Origin: Lineus longissimus | Lineage: Eukaryota > Nemertea > Pilidiophora > Heteronemertea > Lineidae | DNA length: 64,000 nt | Direction: 5' to 3' | Assembly: GCF_910592395.1 (NCBI RefSeq) | Contig: NC_088319.1 | Coordinates: forward strand, 16,368,001 to 16,432,000 | In this document: positions 30,344-45,300 of the stretch, in pieces | How the letters are laid out: every line of letters starts with the position of its first letter | Numbering within the stretch: position 1 is the stretch's first letter | Notes under the pieces: generated by a model | The model's input: only the letters and a program-made list of their open reading frames with translations | The model's database searches: none | What the model was told of the DNA's origin: nothing | Translations under genes and position numbers: made by a program

Positions 30344-33300
30344 ATGTCTAAATCGCAAGCGGTAAGCAGCATTTATTTGCAAATTGTGCTGCACCTTTTC
30401 TCAGTCCTCTACAGTGTGTCCCAAAAAAAAGAAAGAATGCCATTGGATTGATGTATAAAGGGAAGACAGAGCTTGTGAGTGTGACTTGCTTGCATTCACT
30501 TCAATTTAAGGGCAATGTCTTTAATCAGTTATACAGCAAAAACTCTGACAATGCCATTCATTCAAATGCATCCGGTGATATTCCAATGGTCTCTATGGGA
30601 CGGGGACGGGGCGTCAGCAAAAAGGTTCACCAGCAGTTCATTGTACTTGGAAAGCACACTTAAATTATTTATCCTCGGATCTAAGGTTGAAAAGCCTACC
30701 GGTGTATTGATGTTTTGTATTGTCACAGGCAGCTACATGGCCTGCATGGACCATTGTACTTGATTTATTGGAATAATGAAATATTCATCACATTCTGAGA
30801 AGTTTGGTACATGTATTTCATCTTGAGTGGTCAATACTACTCACTTCTGCCTCCCATTTGTCATTTTTGAAATATGATAATCAATAAGTACCTGTTTTGC
30901 ATGATGCCAATATTGTGAAAATTTAAATTTAAAAAAAAATGCTACTATATAATCTTAGCTGGTGTAGTGTTGAATAATTTGACATGATCAAAATGTTTTG
31001 CCGAGTAAATTGCGTTTGTGCCAACTTTCATCAGATATCTGCACAATAGCAACCTATTAAAGTCAATGATTGAGTGAATTCCAATGCTATTTCCTTTATT
31101 ATAAAAGCAATCATAACACTCAAGCATATTACTTTATCTATTTTCATAAATAATAAGCTCAAATCTGCCAACAGAAAGAAATGGCCCACTATACAAACAT
31201 GTAATAGTTGAATAAATTTTGAACACAAAATCTATGTTGTATGATCGTTATGTCTGGTCAAACCAATGCCACCCTTTTAGCTTTAGTGCTACATGTAATG
31301 GGTAAAGAACAATCGTGCTATTTCCAATCAGGCATAAGTTAGCCTTTCATTCCATTAATATCACTCACAATATAAATGTCAATAAAGACTGATCTCCTTC
31401 CAAATCCATATTGTACCTTAAATCCTGTTACATAATAAGCACTTCTGTGCGCTTTATCCGTGCATATCGTAGGGTATATTGCTAATGCTAGGTCTCGAAA
31501 TTAGATTTGATAAATTGCTGAGGTGTGCCTCGGATATTGATCTAATGAGCTCCAGTATTAATTAATTAGCATGGTTTAATCATTTGGTGGAAAATCTGCT
31601 TTTGTTCGGTTGATTACTGGAATGATTGATTGTTGGGAATAATGGTTTGTATATTATTCCAACTCCTGTTTTATCTACTTGTACTGGTATGTGGCTGTAA
31701 CACCCCACATGTACTTTGGAATTAGTTTTACCATAACATATAACTGATATCAACACTAGTGTCCATCAAATCCCTTTTGTTTTATTTCTAACAAATAAGT
31801 TTAAGAGATTAGTTTATACTAGGCCAAGAATATGTCTTGTTTCAACCCATTCCAGTTCTAGTGACCCTGGCAATTACATAGGTCCACAAAACCTGTGCCT
31901 TATTACACTAGGCCTACACGTATTGTGTCTTCACATCAGGATAACACTATTCAGAGGCTCTTCTTCCTTAATTTGAGCGATGAATGTTAATGGAATTAAC
32001 TGAGTTCATCTAAGCAACAGGAAACTTGTGTTCTGGTCAATCCTATCTTGGTCATGTGATTTGTGATGTGATGGCTGATGTGATTACAGAAGGATATTAT
32101 ACATGCACATATTATTTTCCCATAGTGAGTTTGTCATGCAGTGTCTTGGTGCAATCATCTTTCCGGTTCCTGACCTTCAGCGCCGAACCACGTAGATCTG
32201 CGTGGCCCAAATCCCCCCTCTTTGAGCTGGTTATCGGACTCTCATGGACTTCATGAAGGAACTACGCCATCGCCATCTTCAGGGCAAGGGAGGAACTGAA
32301 AATACCGTTTGGTCTTTTCAGTTCCTTCCTTGCCCTGAAGATGGCGATGGCGTAGTTGGCGCAGAATGACTTCATGAAAGAACTACGCCATCGCCATCTT
32401 CAGGGCAAGGTAGGAACTACGGTTTTTTCAGTTCCTACTTTGCCCTGAAGATGGCGATGGCGTAGTTCTTTCATGAAGTCCATGTGACTCCGATAACCAG
32501 CTCAAGGGGGGGGGGGGGGGTTGGGCCACGTAGATCTACGTGGTTCAGTGTTGAAGGTGTTAAAATGACACATCCTGTTTAGAGACAGTCACATTCACTG
32601 TCTTGGAGGAGTGTTAGAGTGTCTCACTTGGAGACTGTCACAACCAGGAGGAGATTGGTGTGCAAGTCACAACCTCTCCAGAGACGGTCACAACGCCTTG
32701 AGGAGACACCACAAACAATCATATCATGAAAGTGTCATTACTTTCCTTAACACGATTACTAATTGGAGTTGAACATAACTTCAGATCATTTTGATTAGAT
32801 TCATGTTAACGTTCATGATTGTCTTGTTTACCCAAGACCTGATAGACACTGAAAAGGTCAAATAACTTTATGAACTGAATTCTAGCAAGCATATGCAACA
32901 ATTCCACTTTCAGAACCCAGAAAGGAATTCATTCATGTCCTGTAACCTTAAGAGGCTCTTTTCCCTGCCTGCAGCTTGTTTGATCACATTGTCATGGGTT
33001 CTTTCAATGTTGATTATTTCAGGATGTGCCAAATATAAAAGAGATCACTCGTAAACTGACTGAAGATGGCCTTGATGCCAGAGCGTCAGTGGAAGAGAAG
33101 CTACTCCATCTGTGGCAGCTCTATCTTGAGTCTCAGGTAAGACCAACAGATTCGTTATCCCAATTAGACCTATGTAGCCCACCTTGAGCGACAGAACTGT
33201 CATCCAGACACTTGACAGTTCCAATGGACCAAAAAACACACTTTTTTCGTTTCTGTGCATGGGCAATTTGTCTTGCTGGACACTCTGCTTCTGTGAGGCC

Positions 33301-36300
33301 GAGGGGACCCATTTTCATCGTGTCAATTAAGTCTGTTCTGATAAAAAGCTAGGAAAAGTACTCGTCATGTTTGGCTGCACTTTCAGGCAAGCCTCAAGGC
33401 CACCCTGGAGAACATCGAGGAGCTCCGCCAGCAGCAGGCCCAGGAGATGCAGGAGGTGGAGAACTACGTGGAACACATCCGCCAGCTCTCAGATGAAAGA
33501 GAGGCTCTGACGCTTGAGTTTGAGACCGAGAATGAACAGCTGAAGGGAGAGTTAGAGCAGCTAAGACATGAGCTTGCAGGTGAGTGGATGGGATAGATAT
33601 ACATGTTACTCTTTTGATTGGGCCTGGATCTATTGGTTAAGGCATGACTATGAACATAGGGAGTTTGATACTGCGCCAGACACAAGGCTCATGTTTCCAA
33701 CAAAAAGTAAACAAGAAATAACAAAAAGTTGCACAATTTCTTTGAAAACTTCAATAATTCATTTCGTCATTCAACTTAGGGTTTCAAAATGAAGAAACGG
33801 CCGAGATGCTGATACAACAAGGCCTGGACGATATAGCAAAGAGCTCCAACAGCGAGCAGATCGCCTACCTCCTGGTCGAGAGAGCGCGACTCATGGACGA
33901 GTTAGAACTTGAGCAACATAGGTCAAGATCGCGACCGGCAAGTCGAGCAGACGACGCAAATTTGACCCAGATGATGGAGAAGGAGCGGGCGGAGTTTGAG
34001 GAAGAATTGCGACAGCAGAGGGATAGTATGCAACAGGTAAGAAGGTGATGCTGGGTTGCAATCTGTAAAATTCAGTGACGTAGAGGCCAATCAACTCGTT
34101 ACGCGGCGGAGTCATATACTTTTCTAGGGCTCATATACAAGATTAAGACACCATTGAAAGGTTATTTTTTTGCTAACATGTGACTATATCTCTGTTTTTC
34201 CGTTTCAGCTGAAAGAACACATGCATCAAGTTCATGAAGAAGAACTGGAGAACTTGAAAGAGGAGAAGGAAAAGATGGTAGAAGACTTGGACCAGGCATC
34301 GAAACAGGTGCAATTATGACTCTTCTGATTTCTTGAATCGAAACTTATGTAATCCTTTGGTACTGATTCATAAGCAATCATGACACATTGATACCTTGAG
34401 AAATTGCTAGGAAAATATATGTCCCTCACTTGGCATAGGCATTGCCTAATGTAAGTCCTAGAAATTGACTTAACTGATAAGACTTGACTGATATCGTGCT
34501 GCCACTTCATGCAGCCACAAAGAGTTGGCTTCATTAGTGGTTAATTCCTTAGAGCTTGAACCAAAACATTGGTTTAAGATATCTTTAATCGTACTCAAAT
34601 GTGTATGATTTCGATGAGATTAGAACCTCATTATATTGGATTTTGACTGTACAAAATGGTATATCTAAAGCAGTGTGAAAAAAGGTTTGTATAATCCTTC
34701 TTGTAACTGCAGTTTTGCTGTCTGCAGACATAAACTGCCAGGTATATTTGGAATTGGCCAGCAGTGGTTATTGTGAGTACAGTACCACATTCGCCAAAGC
34801 AATACAAATCAATCGATACAATTCCCTTTTAGATTAATAACCTGCAGATTCAGCTCAACAATCTCTCGGTCGACCTTGAACAAGAAAAGCAGTCGGCAAA
34901 CTACAAGATCAAATCCATGGAGGCCAACGTGAAGAATGCCAAGGAAACAGAACTCTGTCAGCTACAGGATGAGAATAAACGTCTGGAGTCTGAGTTACTG
35001 GCTGCGCGTGGCCAGGTCAAAGATTTGGTGAAAAATAATGAGGCGTTTCAGGAGTCGGTGAGTCCTGTCAGCTTGATTTGTTATTCGCAAATACAATCGA
35101 AATGTGTCTGCAAGCTACAACTACAAACAGTCATATGGTTGTATGTCTACCAATTTTCAACAGTTCTATCATCAACAGTCATAATATCCTGTCAGTACCA
35201 CAACAGATATATGAGACTTTTAGACTTTAAGATTGAGTTTCCTCACCCAGACTTTCTATACCTCTCATTAGCACAGGATACATGTAAGGTTGATTTGACA
35301 GTTTGATATTCTTACTCAATCTTCTCATAATTTATACTCACTCTTCAGATGACTTCCATGAATGAACAGGTTGGTGTGATACGAGTGGTAGAAAGCTGCC
35401 TAAACACCTCACACACACAACTGCTTTAAAGTTCAACCTCCATGTTTTAGATTGAACCGTTTGCACTGCCTGATGCTAACATTGGTATAAAGTAACACTA
35501 ACAGCTTTCTCTATTGGTTGATTTCCCTACCTAAATGCAACATGATGGTGGTGTAGGCCATCAGAATGCTAAAGAACGATTCTCATTCTTGTAACATATA
35601 TAGATTAGCGACAGAATGAGTTGTTGGCCCATAGCCACCCAAGTGAAGGGGCTACCCTTAGCTTTGCATAGAATGAGTCCATTTGTCACTTCTTCCGACT
35701 AATTAGCACTCACAAGCTAACTTTATCTTTTAGTCACTGAGTTGTAATGTGCTTGACACACATTTTCACATTTTGTTGAAAATGATATTCTGATGACTCA
35801 GAGTTGATGAGCTTGACATTCTATCATGCAACACCACCATTATTTTCTTCTACTAGCCATTTATTATTCATTTGAAGAATTATGCGGCAGATTCCAGTGA
35901 ATATTTGATTGCACGCTGTTGGCGTTATGTTGATTTAAAAAACATAACATAAAGTTCAATTTATAGTTCTTGTGTAGCACTTCTCAGTGGAGGGATCTTT
36001 GTAAGAAGTGCTACGTCATCCCAGAGCCTTCTGAATCTGTGAGATAAACCTAAAACAGCTATTGTAAAGTTTTGCTTAACAGGTTGACGTTATGCACTCT
36101 TTGATTTCCCGGATCATCAATCCCTAGGGATGCACGGGTTGACTAATATCGTCATTGTCAATATTTTACGAGGTCATCTAATTAGATGAGGTGAATGAAT
36201 ATTCAATGACGTTTTTAGCTGGTTCAGTTGTTTGTGGCTTGTTGTAGTGACTGCAGCCTTGCAGCAAGAGGTCAGTCTAGGATAAGATTTTTTTTTTGTC

Positions 36301-39300
36301 ACAGTGTAGGAATAGTGCTGAGTTCATAGAGTTTGTGTGCATTTGTGAGGGAGGTCAGCAACGTCTTTAGAGAGAAAACATGTACCAGTGATGGTTTGGT
36401 GAAATTTTGATTTTACTTCTCCTCTTTAGCTCCGTGAGTTGAACACAAAATACGAAAAAGAGCGAGAAGAGAATAACAACCGACAGGCAGAATTCGACAA
36501 CAGTATTAGTGAGTTTGCGTCAAAGTCTGACGATGATCACATTCATATACAGGAATTGAAGTCTTCCATTAGCCTCCTCACAGATGAGAAGAACTCTCTT
36601 GGCAAGAAGGTGGAATCTCTTGAACGGGAGATAAATGAGTTACAGGAGAAAGAGGAAAGTTTGCTCAATAAAAGTGTAAGTTTTTGGCTCACCGTTAGGG
36701 GAGTCTATACAATAGCCCTGTGTCCGTCGTCCGTCGTCGTCGTCGTATCCTGTGGCATGTTTCTTAACCACTAGTGTTAAGAACTTGAAACTTTGTACAC
36801 ATGACCCCCAAGGTAACATAATACTTGCTGAAACCCTGAGCTCCCTCTTAACCTTCCTTGATGAAAACTAATTACTGGCTCAACAGGTGAGCCCAGAGTC
36901 CTCGCTGGCATTAGTTGTTCATTTGGGAGTGGAATATGTGGAAATTAGTAGAGCTGAGTCAGCAGAGAGGCCACCACAGAATGCCTGCAGTGGCCTGGCT
37001 GTTAGCTGACATCCTGTTGATGTATTTCGGGCCGAGGGGGTTCCCCCTCAAGAGAAGAAGAAATAAGATTGGGCGATTTTAAAGTCTATCAATGAGCAGT
37101 TTATCATTGAGGATAGAAATAAGATATTTGGGAAAGTCAGTGAATCAAAAACCTTGGAGATTTTCTCCAATGACTGTATTTCTCAGTCAGAAACAGATGC
37201 TACAGATGTATCAAACTTCACCGAGTTTTCCAATTTGATTGTCACTTTTAGGAATCGATTCAGAACCAAGACTCGCTCAAAAAGTACAAAGACCTCTGCG
37301 TGGAGCTTGGCCTTGAGAAGAAGGAAGCGTTAGAGGTGCTCAACGAAACTCAGGACGTCCTGAAGGAGGAGATCGAGAACTCTGCAAACCTTCAGGAACG
37401 ATTAGCGTTAGCTGACGAGAAAGCAGAGGAGTGTGATCAACTCAGAGAACAGGTGGGTGTTGTGTCCTTGTGAAAATAACTTTACTAGTTATTTTTACTT
37501 GAGAGAATACTTTGAGTTGATGCATATGTTATTGGTTAACCATGGTATGTTTTTTTTACTCAAAAAACTTTGCAAGGCACTTTTTTAGAGGTTTTCGGGT
37601 TCACTAGATCCAAAAGAGGGCAGTAGAGTACACACAGCCTATTTTATTAAACAGCCCTGTTAAGGAGTGTTGGCTTCTTTCTTGAATGGCCTGGCTCGGT
37701 ACATTATGAATCGTGCATAAAAAGTGATTCCATGATACCATTACTAATGAATAATAAATCTTCAATTGAACTGATCATACCAGCAAGGATTTAGCACTTT
37801 GATCCTCTTACTCTGAAGTTAATCCTTCAAAGACCCCTTGTGAATCTCTCTGTCCTATCCCTTGGGTAGGAGAAATCAGACAATGACCTATTGACATATT
37901 TTTTCTCTAAATTGGGATTAAATCCGAAGTTATGTCAAAAATTAATACCCGTAGAAAACCCTGTGCTTGAGCGATGCAGTTAATGTCATACATGCTTGTC
38001 CTCGGGTAGAAGATTGCATTGTTTTTGCTGTTAGTTATGTTTGAGTCCGGACAGGGGCTGAGTCCCCCTCTTTATTTTGGCACAATGGCAAATTCTACTG
38101 AGGCTGTTGTCTCTTCTATGAGCACTGGATATATGGTAGGTGATTTCTATCTTAGCTGATTCTGAATGGCTTTTGTACTGTAAGGAAACTTTCAATTCCG
38201 CCGCTTCCAAAATATCACAGAAAAACCCCAAGATGGCTTCAAATGACTAATTTTGCTTTCAGGCCAGAGTATTGAAAATCCGGAAGGCTGCCTTAGAGGA
38301 GCAGCTGCTTCAGCGAGATGAGTCAAACCAACAACAAACTGAAGGTGATAAATCCCAAATAGCAAAACTAGAATCAAAATTAGAAAAACTGCGTAAACAA
38401 ATTGAAGAGAAAGACATTGTGTTATCGGAACGGTCGGATGGTGAATCACACGAGATAGTGACTTTAAAACAACAGTTAGTGACATTACAAGAGGAGGTGG
38501 TTGCCAAGGAAACGTGTCATAAACAACAACTGGAAGAGGAGAGAGCGCGTGTTCGAGAATTAGAGGATTATTTGACGGATTATGAAGATCAGTATAAGGA
38601 GGAGATGAAAGCAAAGAGAAAGAATGTGAAGAATTTACAGGCGGAGCTCGAAGGGGGAGCACAGTTACAAAAGGTTAGTGGTCCATCTTATAGAATAACT
38701 TAGATAGTCACCTTGCTAGTCATATGTTTTCAGTCAAATTTGGTACGACCTTGAGACAATCTCAAGATCTCACTGATAACTTGGATGAATATTATGATTT
38801 TTACTTTCGTTTCAGGAGCTTGAAGACAAGGTTGCAAGTCTTGAAGAAGAATTGAAGGATTCAAGTGAAAAATCAAAGGAACATATCGAAGCGAAGAGAC
38901 AGTTAGAACAAAAATTAACCAGTGCAGGTTCCCATGAAAAAACGGCTGATGAAACAAAAGAACAAATATCTCTTTTAGAGAAAGCTTTGCAGCAGGTTGA
39001 ATCAGACAATAACGACTTAGCAAAGAAGTATTCAGACTCTATTGCGCAATATCAGGAGTTAGAAAAACAGCTGAGGAGTGAGAAGGAGACGAGTTGTGAG
39101 TTGAAGGTCAGATTGGAGGCAGGAGAATCAGAGCAGACGGCAGAGTTACAGCAACTGGAGAAGGAAGTGACGTCCCTGAGGGCGGAGTTAATTCAACGGA
39201 AGTCGCATATCACGAAGTTGGAGAGTGAAGTTCTCGGCAGTAAGGTAGGTTAGAGTTTTGTGTTATGGTAAATATCAAGCTGGTACAGTCATGTTTTTTC

Positions 39301-42300
39301 AGGTGGAAATATTTGTCAATTGACTCAAATGATTATGGAGATAGTTCTTTGCTTTGAGTGCTACTAGATTCACTTGACATCAAGGGTGTATCTCATTTCA
39401 ACTTCATCATTTCACACTTTCAGTCGGACCAAGAGCGGGAATTAAACCGTTTGAAACAGCAAAACGAACAACTTCAAACAAGCCATAAAAAGGAGATAGA
39501 AAATCTTGCCAAAAATCTTGAGAAATCGTATAAAGATTTGTCCGATTCACGAGCAACGTTACGAGAAAGAGAGGAAGAGACTATCCACTTGAAACATCGC
39601 ATGAACGTGGATGGTCGTGAGGCGACGCACAAGTTAGAAATGGAGGTCAAACTTCGTCACGATTTTGAGAAACGGAATCAAATTCTGGAGGAGGAATTGA
39701 ATAAGGTGTGTACTGTGTTGTCAAATTCCCATCTGTGACTGCCTAATCCCTCCGTGTTAGGGCCGATCTTGACTTACATTTGTAGTATGTCCTTCTCGGA
39801 CACATTTGTTGATAGTCTAGAACGGAGTCTCCTGTATGTCTCTGGCTGTAGCATAGAAGCTGTGTCATCTTCAATTCATATCGGTTGACATCTGAGTAGA
39901 ATTAGAATTTCTATGTCCAGAACCTCTCCTGTCTGTTAGAAATACTACCTGTTCTATCAGCTGCTCATATCATAAGCAGCAAGACACCTAAATCTAGTTA
40001 GTTTTTGTTTTAGAATGTGTTAACACTAGTGTTTTATGCAGTACCGTGAAGTTGGTAGATAAAATGATCACAATTTGTTTTCACCCCAACCTGATTTCTT
40101 CCAGCAACAGTCCGACCCTGAGGTATGTGAGTGCTGTAATATAGAATGCTTAATTTACATCTTTTTGTTGTCTTATCAATTGTGTTGTACTGCAATAGTT
40201 GAAACGGGTATTCCACTGTTGGGGTCAGATTTACTGGCCAATTGCTCAGGAGAAGGTCCCTTTGCTTAAACGTTTCTGGTGAATGGTTGGAAGTGTGATG
40301 AGGTATAGGGGAGACTCTGGGGTTCAGCTTAAGATAACTATTTCATGGTGGAAAGAGTGCCCACATATTCCAGGTGAAATGCCCTGCTTAGAGCCTCAAC
40401 ATAAGGGAATTCTAATGCCTCGCATGATCATTGTGTAGTTTGTAGCTTACATTTTCAGTTTAAAATCCTTTTGTTCTTTTCAACTTGCTTGAAGATCCGC
40501 CATTTTCACTTTTGCAAATGTTCATTTATATTTCACGGCTTATTGTAACAGATAGAGATGCATGATTCAGTGATAGTTAGCATAACAATCTAAAGACAAA
40601 TTATCTTGACACTGATGAAGCTCTTAACTTCCCTCTCCAGCCAGTTTCAAAGATTGGAAACTCGCACCCCACCACGCAGTCAACAAAGGTGTTGAGTAAA
40701 TCAACCTGTATCGTAATATTGGTGATGGGTAACTTTCAAAATATGGTCCATTTCCAGGTGTGGAATCAGTTACGGGAGAAGATGGACCAAGTTGCCAACA
40801 TGGAGAAAGCCAAAGAGAACCTCGAAGAGGAGCTGGACAGAAAGTCCATCACGTGTAGGAACACGGAGACCAAGCTGGCACAGAGAAGCTTGGATCAGTC
40901 TACAGCATTGCAGGTAAGAATATGACCGGCCACCACTAAAACTGAATTGGAATAGGCCTGTCTCAAAGCACTTTCAGCTACTGTCACTATTAGAAGCACT
41001 GGAGGGTCAATGTGTACTTTTCAAGATCTAAGGCATTATTCTCTTCACTGACTTGCTAGAAATTAACTTAATTTGATGTCTTCTTTAGAAGAAGGAGTTG
41101 TAGTTGATTCCATTTGGAAGGAAAACCAAATGACGCCAAATGATTTGAAATTTGTTGGTGCATGCAGGAAGCCAATCGACGATTGGAGGAGTCTGAGGAG
41201 AAGATCTCCAGCCTCCAGCACGATCTCCACCAAGCAGTGCTGAAGCTGGAGAGTAGTGAACGACAAGTACGGGATATCACCGCGCTGCGTGGCGAAGTTC
41301 AGAGGTCAAAGGATGAAGTGATTCACCTGCGGAGTCAACTACAGGAAGAGAAATTAAACAGGTAAGAAAAAACTCAGCTCGTATGTTTTGAAAATAACTT
41401 AGACCAAGTCGTCAGTGTAAGAAAATCATTACTTTTTACTCTTAGATAGTGGTGAGGTTGCATTTCCTTACTTTTTAAATCCCCTTCCACTCTGACAGCA
41501 CTGGTGCAAAAGTCAGCTAGGTTTTGTTTTCTCCAAAGCAAAGAGGCCTTTCAAATATTGACTCTCATCTTAAGTTGCCCCTTTCATTAGAGGGCCAGTG
41601 GCAGCTACACAAAAGTGTACAGATGTCTTTGTTTGGAGAGTGTCTGTACAGTCTCGAATGTACATGTAGTGCCGTGGGTGTGCTGACAAGCAAAGTTATA
41701 TAAGGGGGGTACTGTAGTAGAGTTTATCAGTTGCTGTATATCATACCTTTTTGACTTCGTCCTAGTTTCTCGCCTCAACTGGATGATGACGCAAGGTATG
41801 AGACTTGTGGAGGTTGCATAATGCTCTTGGTTTCTTCATTTGGCCACATCTTCTATCATCGTCATTCATCATCAATCAATCCATGCTTACAGTTTAACCA
41901 GATTCTGTCAGTATCAGTATCAGTCAACACATTCAGGTTGCTTTCATAATCATCTTAACTATGCATTTCTCAATCATCTTGTGAAGTTTCTGTCTGCAGT
42001 TGACCTGTTTTACATGTTTTTACTCTTTCTTTATCATTCTTATGACACTGTTGTGTTGGTATTGTGTTAATTGGTGACTGACTGCTAATCTTTCATGTGC
42101 ATGTATGATTGTCAAATCTATTATTTTGGGCTGGGAAGTAAAAATACTCTGGCATCTGTGGAGACATTGACAAGCACTTCTGAACACGTCACGATGAGCC
42201 AGTATTATCTGATAGCTTTGGGTAAGGAAGTCCATCTTAGAAGGCTATAGCACCATTACTTTTATGGCAGGAGTTCTTGGTCCTAACAATGTCACTAACA

Positions 42301-45300
42301 TGAACTTCTGGGGGGCCTTGGCTGCAAACTGTTCCCATTGTCATTTGATATTTGGACCCCAACTTTGAGTTATTGAGGTAGTCGGAAACAGATCGCGAGC
42401 ACGTTAAATCACTTCAGATATAGTCGATCAGGATCCAAGAAATTCTTGGTCTGATTTCTTAATTTACCAACTTTGACTGATGATTCACCTGAATCATTCG
42501 TTCCATATTCAGGACCCTGGAAGCCCAGCACACGGAGGAACTCAGGAAACATATGGCACTGCTGAAGGAGAAGGAGACACGGATGACAGCACAGAACCGA
42601 GAGTTGCAGCACATGCTGTTAGACATGGAGAATAAAATGTCAAAAGTGCAGGACCAGAGCAGATCTGCTTCTAGTATGGTGAGTTAGATAGATCTTTTGT
42701 CTTCTGTATCCGCTTGGTACTCAGAGAAACCCTGATTAGACGAAGCCGTTAACTCGACCTAACTGCAGGCTAGAGTACTCTGTTACTCAATACGAACTGA
42801 TCTGCCCTGGTGATAATGGAGCATGTTTCCCTCTTCCAGCAAAATGTTGTTGAAAATGCCAAACAAACGTTAGCGGACCAAGTGGCCAAACTTCAAAAGG
42901 AGATCGAGACACAGCAACTAGAGCTTCTGGCATCATCAGATCGCTATGACAACCAAGTGCGCAGATATGAAGATAGAAAGGCCATGCATAAGACTAAGTT
43001 ACAGAGAGCGAGGTAAGTTATAAACATTAGCTGTTGAGTTTAAAAGCAACATGTGAGGATTTCTTTAAATCAACTTTCTCTCATCTCGAAAGGATGTCAA
43101 AATGGAAGGAAACCACAATCTTGCACTTGGCTTGGTGTCCTGGTTTGGAGTTTTGCCTTGCGATCAAAACGTTATGAATTCATACCCTCTCTGGTCCCTT
43201 CTTTGTCTTATGAGCTATAATGACAGGCACAAGTGAACAAGAAGCCAATAAGTCTTCGCTGCAGCTTCTGGCTACCCAAAGTGTCTCTGTGGAGATCTTT
43301 TCCAGTTGCATATGTATATTGGTTAGTGTGTTGTTGTACAGTGGTTGCAATTTGACTTCGAAAATCGTAACTTTCTATTTTCCTTTATAGAGAAATCTAC
43401 AATCGTGAGAAGAGTCGTCTACGGGAGTACATTTATAAGCTCGAGGAGGAGTTACGCTTGAGTAAGATGTCTTTGGATAAAGAGGTGGAGTTTAAAGAGA
43501 AGACAGTGGACGATTATAAGATGCTCATGAAAGAAAAACGGGAACTACTTTCAAGGTTTGTACGTCTGTCTTGTATAAAAGGTGGCAAGTGCATTAGCTT
43601 TTAGTCGCATCATACCTGTATATCTGAAAGTGATAGGCCTACTCCCACGATGGGTGCCAGTGTATGAGCTGACATACTTCTTGCACATGCACATAGTTTC
43701 CAAGCCAAGACAATAGGTACCTATCTCCTTTGTGACTAGAGTTAGATTCCTGCATGAATCAGTCACAGGGACCTTGCCGCTGATGTCAACAAGGAGTTGC
43801 GTCAGTAAAGATTTTGATGGGTGTAAAGCGTTGGTTGCACTGACTGATTTATAAAATATAATCAAATTTGTCCTTGGCAGATTATCAGAGGAAGAGGAGC
43901 GAGCCAAGGACAAGACGCGTCTGTCGTCCATGTTGCAGGTTCGGTGCAAATTCCTTGAAGAGGAGAACTCAGGATTACAAGATCGCGTCGAGTTGGTCCA
44001 GCGCCAAAAACAAGAAGCCGAAAAAACACTCAAAGATCGCAGGGATAAAGCAAAGGAGGTGGGTGGTGGCGCGTGGAATTTGACAAAAGGGCCTGTGACT
44101 TTTAATCTCATCGAGTAAACATCTCTATATTCAGTAAGAGCTCTGGCATGATGTTGTGGTACTATTCGATGTTGTACGTGTCCTTGTACGTGAGTTGTTG
44201 GGAAATAACTATCTTTCATCATAGGGCCTAGTCATCTGCAAATATCTACATATATCGTAGAGGAAAATCGTTAATATTTGTTGTGTCATAGGTTCATGTG
44301 CACACCCTAGGGGAAAATCTTATCTGCTCTCAATCGATTTTCATTTTAGCGCTCAAGCTATCGTGTTCATTGGACCGATGACTGGTAAATTTCTGTGTCT
44401 CCCAGATCACAACCAGTCCAAATCACATTCCAATCCCATAGTCTATATTGCTCATCTAATTCACTTTGACTTTGGTACGGGTTATCACCAAGTCATAGAG
44501 GGATTATGTTACACCAAAGCATATCACAACCTATGAATTATTTTCACCTGCATGCAAGTGTTATAGAGGCTGTGAAGTGACATCATTTTGGACATCAATC
44601 ACCTTGCTGACGTCATCGACAAAGTGAGCCATGCCATGCTTCACTGCTGGCGTTGTTGCACTAATTTACCGCGTGCTCCACGAGGATCGAGGACGCAAAT
44701 TCTATGTCCAAAATGGTCTCCTTTTCCGTGATGACATCATTTGCATGGCCTCTTATATCTTTTTACTGGATATTTAGAAATTTAGAGATCTGAATAAGTC
44801 ATATTAGGTAAGATGTTTATAGGCTGAGTAAAAGTTGATGTTGATAAGCACTGTTGCATTCATTTAGTTTATCATCAGTTTATTATTGGCTACCAATTTT
44901 GATGTCTGAAATCTTTATTTAAAACTCGCGGTACAGACATTGCTTAAACACAAATTTATTTATTTTTGACATTAAAGGGGTAATTTTTCAAATCACTAGA
45001 GTTCTATATATGTGTTTTCTGTTAATGCACATGCCCACTTTGAAAACAACAGATTTTTGTGTTTGACCCACTTTGCAGGCAATATTTGAATACATGTATG
45101 GTATCACCGCCTCATCGACATGATGTCGCGATGTCTTTGTTTTGACACAATATTGTTTCAAGAATATTTACCAGTGTAACATGGTACGAGGTGCCTTACA
45201 CAGAAAAGGAAAGGCAGGGGTTCTCTGGATTTTGCTTCAGCTTCAAATAACAACTTGTTTCAACTGGTAGAGACTAATGCTATTGATGTGCAACAGCTTT

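Noticed and set aside
33600-33700. Possible tRNA-like A and B boxes in a coiled-coil gene intron
   Set aside because: The B-box match (GTTTGATACTGC) is poor and no cloverleaf is evident.
38192-38662. 156-codon open frame antisense to coiled-coil exon 9
   Set aside because: Shadow of a Lys/Glu-rich coding exon; no splice or start support and no family resemblance.
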